Under the pieces are notes generated by a model. That model was given only the letters and a program-made list of their open reading frames with translations, had not been told where the DNA came from and made no database searches. A stretch of DNA of 7,542 nucleotides from an uncultured Clostridium sp. GTDB lineage: Bacteria; Bacillota; Clostridia; TANB77; CAG-508. Below are positions 7,501-7,542 of this stretch, in pieces. Where the stretch lies: assembly GCA_947062645.1 (NCBI GenBank), contig CAMSQT010000050.1, positions 1-7,542 on the forward strand, in the 5' to 3' direction. The stretch's first letter is position 1; each line of letters opens with the position of its first letter. The position numbers and the translations under genes were made by a program.

Positions 7501-7542
7501 GATCGGAAGAGCGTCGTGTAGGGAAAGAGTGTTGGATCGAGT
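7500..7542. other. Reverse-complement Illumina read-1 adapter plus 10 extra bases (artefact)
   Basis: AGATCGGAAGAGCGTCGTG and the bases up to 7532 are the reverse complement of the read-1 adapter. The last 10 bases (TGGATCGAGT, 7533-7542) lie outside it and may be a barcode or primer tail. Residues read here (DRKSVV) are not part of ComM, and the CGG at 7503-7505 is not biological. A7500 may come from insert or adapter. Confidence 0.98.

Overview
The window is a 7.46 kb genomic insert bounded at both ends by the same Illumina read-1 adapter in opposite orientation (1-35 and 7500-7542). The insert therefore ends artificially inside a gene on each side. The DNA is very AT-rich, with AGA and A/T-ending codons dominating, AGGAGG-type ribosome sites, sigma-A style promoter elements, a T-tailed hairpin terminator, TGA used as a stop and TGG as Trp. 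This suggests a low-GC Firmicute (Clostridia or Bacilli-like, possibly an uncultivated gut lineage). The species cannot be named from this sequence.

Layout, all on the + strand: 36-1258, hsdM (5' truncated), modification subunit of a type I restriction-modification system; 1258-2367, hsdS, specificity subunit, overlapping the hsdM stop; 2445-5799, hsdR, the restriction/translocation subunit with an N-terminal DUF4145 domain; 5810-5850, an intrinsic terminator closing the hsd operon; 5882-5910, a perfect-consensus sigma-A promoter followed by about 250 nt with no convincing gene; 6169-7500, comM (YifB/Mg-chelatase-like AAA+ ATPase), 3' truncated by the adapter. HsdM and HsdS form the methyltransferase, and HsdR joins them to restrict unmodified DNA. 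ComM family proteins are helicases that help integrate foreign DNA by branch migration during natural transformation.

The striking feature is that hsdR is broken once and comM three times by +1 frame disruptions, and all four follow one rule. At each one the zero-frame codon is CGG, and skipping its C gives GGN, a glycine the protein family conserves at that place (cGGA, cGGC, cGGT, cGGC at 4284, 6247, 6848 and 6855). By manual scan these are the only four in-frame CGG triplets in about 2,330 codons. CGG is never needed as arginine, while CGA, CGC, CGT, AGA and AGG all are. Seven CGG triplets that straddle codons inside the same genes cause no disruption, so the effect tracks reading frame and not local sequence. 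Long A-runs in the genes stay in frame, which argues against ordinary indel error.

The simplest biological reading is that CGG is undecoded (or not decoded as a triplet) in this organism, and that ribosomes or a special tRNA-Gly read C-GGN as one glycine by +1 frameshifting or quadruplet decoding. On this reading hsdR (1117 aa) and comM (at least 443 aa) are intact genes, not pseudogenes. This is inference from one window. Genome-wide counts, the tRNA set and proteomics would decide it.
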